In this document: positions 4,755-5,445 of the stretch, in pieces
Layout: each line of letters opens with the position of its first letter
Numbering within the stretch: position 1 is the stretch's first letter
Assembly: GCA_016219455.1 (NCBI GenBank)
Contig: JACRMZ010000076.1
Location: 1-5,445 of the forward strand
Length of the DNA: 5,445 bases
From: Candidatus Aenigmatarchaeota archaeon
Lineage (GTDB): Archaea > Aenigmatarchaeota > Aenigmatarchaeia > PWEA01 > JACRMZ01
Direction: 5' to 3'
The notes under the pieces: model-generated
The model's input: only the letters and a program-made list of their open reading frames with translations
Database searches by the model: none
Told to the model about the DNA's origin: nothing
Made by a program: the position numbers and the translations under genes

Positions 4755-5445
4755 GGAGGTGATCCAGCCGCACGTTCCCGTACGGCTACCTTGTTATGAC
4801 TTAGCCCTCCTTACAAAACCTTGATTCGATTGCTTCCCTTTGAAAGGAAGCACCTCATCAAGACCCCATTCGGATGGCTTGACAGGCGGTGTGTACAAGG
4901 ATCAGGGACGCATTCAGCGAAGTATGGTGAACTTCGGGTACTAGGGATTCCGGCTTCAGGAGGGTGAGTTGCAACCCTCGATCCGAGCTACGGACAGGTT
5001 TCGGGATTGGCTTCCGCTTTCGCGGTTGCAGCCCATTGTCCTGCCCATTGTAGGCCGCGTGTAGCCCAAGAGATTCGGGCCATACGGACCTACCGTCGCC
5101 CGCGCCTTCCTCTGACTTATCGCCAGCGGTCCCCTTAGAGTGCTGCCCTTCTTGCGAAGAACGTGGCAACTAAGGGTACGGGTCTCGCTCGTTACCAGAC
5201 TTAACTGGACGCTTCACAGTACGAGCTGACGATGGCCATGCAACACCTCTCGGCTCGTCAGGTAAGCCCTTCGGACTGACCGTCATTCTGCCGTCGCTCC
5301 TGGTAATGTGCCCGGCGTTAAATCCAATTGAACCGCAGCCTCCACCCCTTGTGTGATCCCCCGCCAATTCCCTTAAGTTTCAGTCTTGCGGCCGTACTCC
5401 CCAGGTGGCCCGCTTAACACTTTCGCTCCGGCACAACAGTTCCGC
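4755..5445 (-). rRNA. 16S ribosomal RNA, 3' part (archaeal)
   Basis: The last 691 bases of a small-subunit rRNA gene, from about E. coli position 840 to the 3' end; the 5' part lies beyond the right edge. Recognised blocks on the minus strand: CCTGGGGAGTACGGCCGC (880 region), GAATTGGCGGGGG (920 region, archaeal/eukaryotic GGCGG), a 958-region match, the GTACGAGCTGACGA block seen from the plus strand (1050 region), ACGAGCGAGACCC (1100 region), GGTAGGTC, TTGTACACACCGCC (1391 region), AACAAGGTAGCC (1500 region) and the GGAA loop of helix 45, ending GGATCACCTCC with the anti-Shine-Dalgarno. Decoding-site residues A1408, A1492, A1493, G1494, U1495 and U1498 are retained. Unusual bases occur at 1404, 1497, 1350/1351 and 915. 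No tRNA-Ala or 23S follows within this window, so the operon is split or rearranged. The mature 3' end is set to the last C of CACCTCC. Confidence 0.98.

Noticed and set aside
4858..5367. Open frames of 103 and 65 codons on the minus strand
   Set aside because: They lie wholly within the 16S rRNA gene and are chance readings of rRNA.
1..5445. CRISPR array, insertion sequence or transposase
   Set aside because: No regularly spaced direct repeats and no recognisable transposase. The inverted repeat near 4143-4191 alone is not enough to call a mobile element.

Overview
This is an archaeal window. The decisive evidence is the 3' part of an archaeal 16S rRNA gene on the minus strand (4755 to the right edge). 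It carries archaeal signatures such as GAATTGGCGGGGG, a near-match to the archaeal 958-region motif, and an anti-Shine-Dalgarno tail GATCACCTCC. That tail matches the ribosome binding sites in the window: AGGTGAT before 1702, GAGGTGA before 2038, GTGAT before 2282 and a GGTG-type site before 3957. Other genes look leaderless behind archaeal TATA boxes. The 16S deviates at near-universal positions and no tRNA-Ala or 23S follows it, which would fit a divergent, possibly DPANN-like lineage. That placement is inference.

Layout, left to right. (1) 46-711, minus: a multi-pass membrane protein, divergent from (2) 763-1656, plus: a lipoprotein with an alpha/beta-hydrolase serine motif and a cysteine-rich C-terminus. 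The two genes appear to share one palindromic TATA box. (3) 1702-1863, plus: a two-helix membrane miniprotein with a strong ribosome binding site. (4) 1907-2038, minus: a 43-residue CxxC-x17-CxxC zinc ribbon, convergent with (3) and ended by a hairpin plus a T8 tract. (5) 2282-3631, plus: a 449-residue SRPBCC (AHSA1) + PhnB-type VOC + PhnB-type VOC fusion, probably acquired from bacteria.

(6) 3632-4346 is sparse: hairpins at 3675-3743, a probable 66-residue gene on the minus strand (3757-3957), then about 260 bases rich in dyad symmetry (4025-4217), then a possible 41-residue gene (4216-4341, minus). (7) 4347-4730, minus: an AT-rich small membrane protein starting only 24 bases beyond the 16S 3' end. 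(8) 4755-5445, minus: 16S rRNA, 5' part outside the window.

The protein genes do not form one recognisable pathway. Three of them (membrane protein, lipoprotein, miniprotein) act at or across the membrane. The most notable observation is in the 16S decoding site: the normally C-G pair 1404-1497 (E. coli numbering) is U-A here. Both partners have changed together, and each change lies under a standard universal PCR primer.
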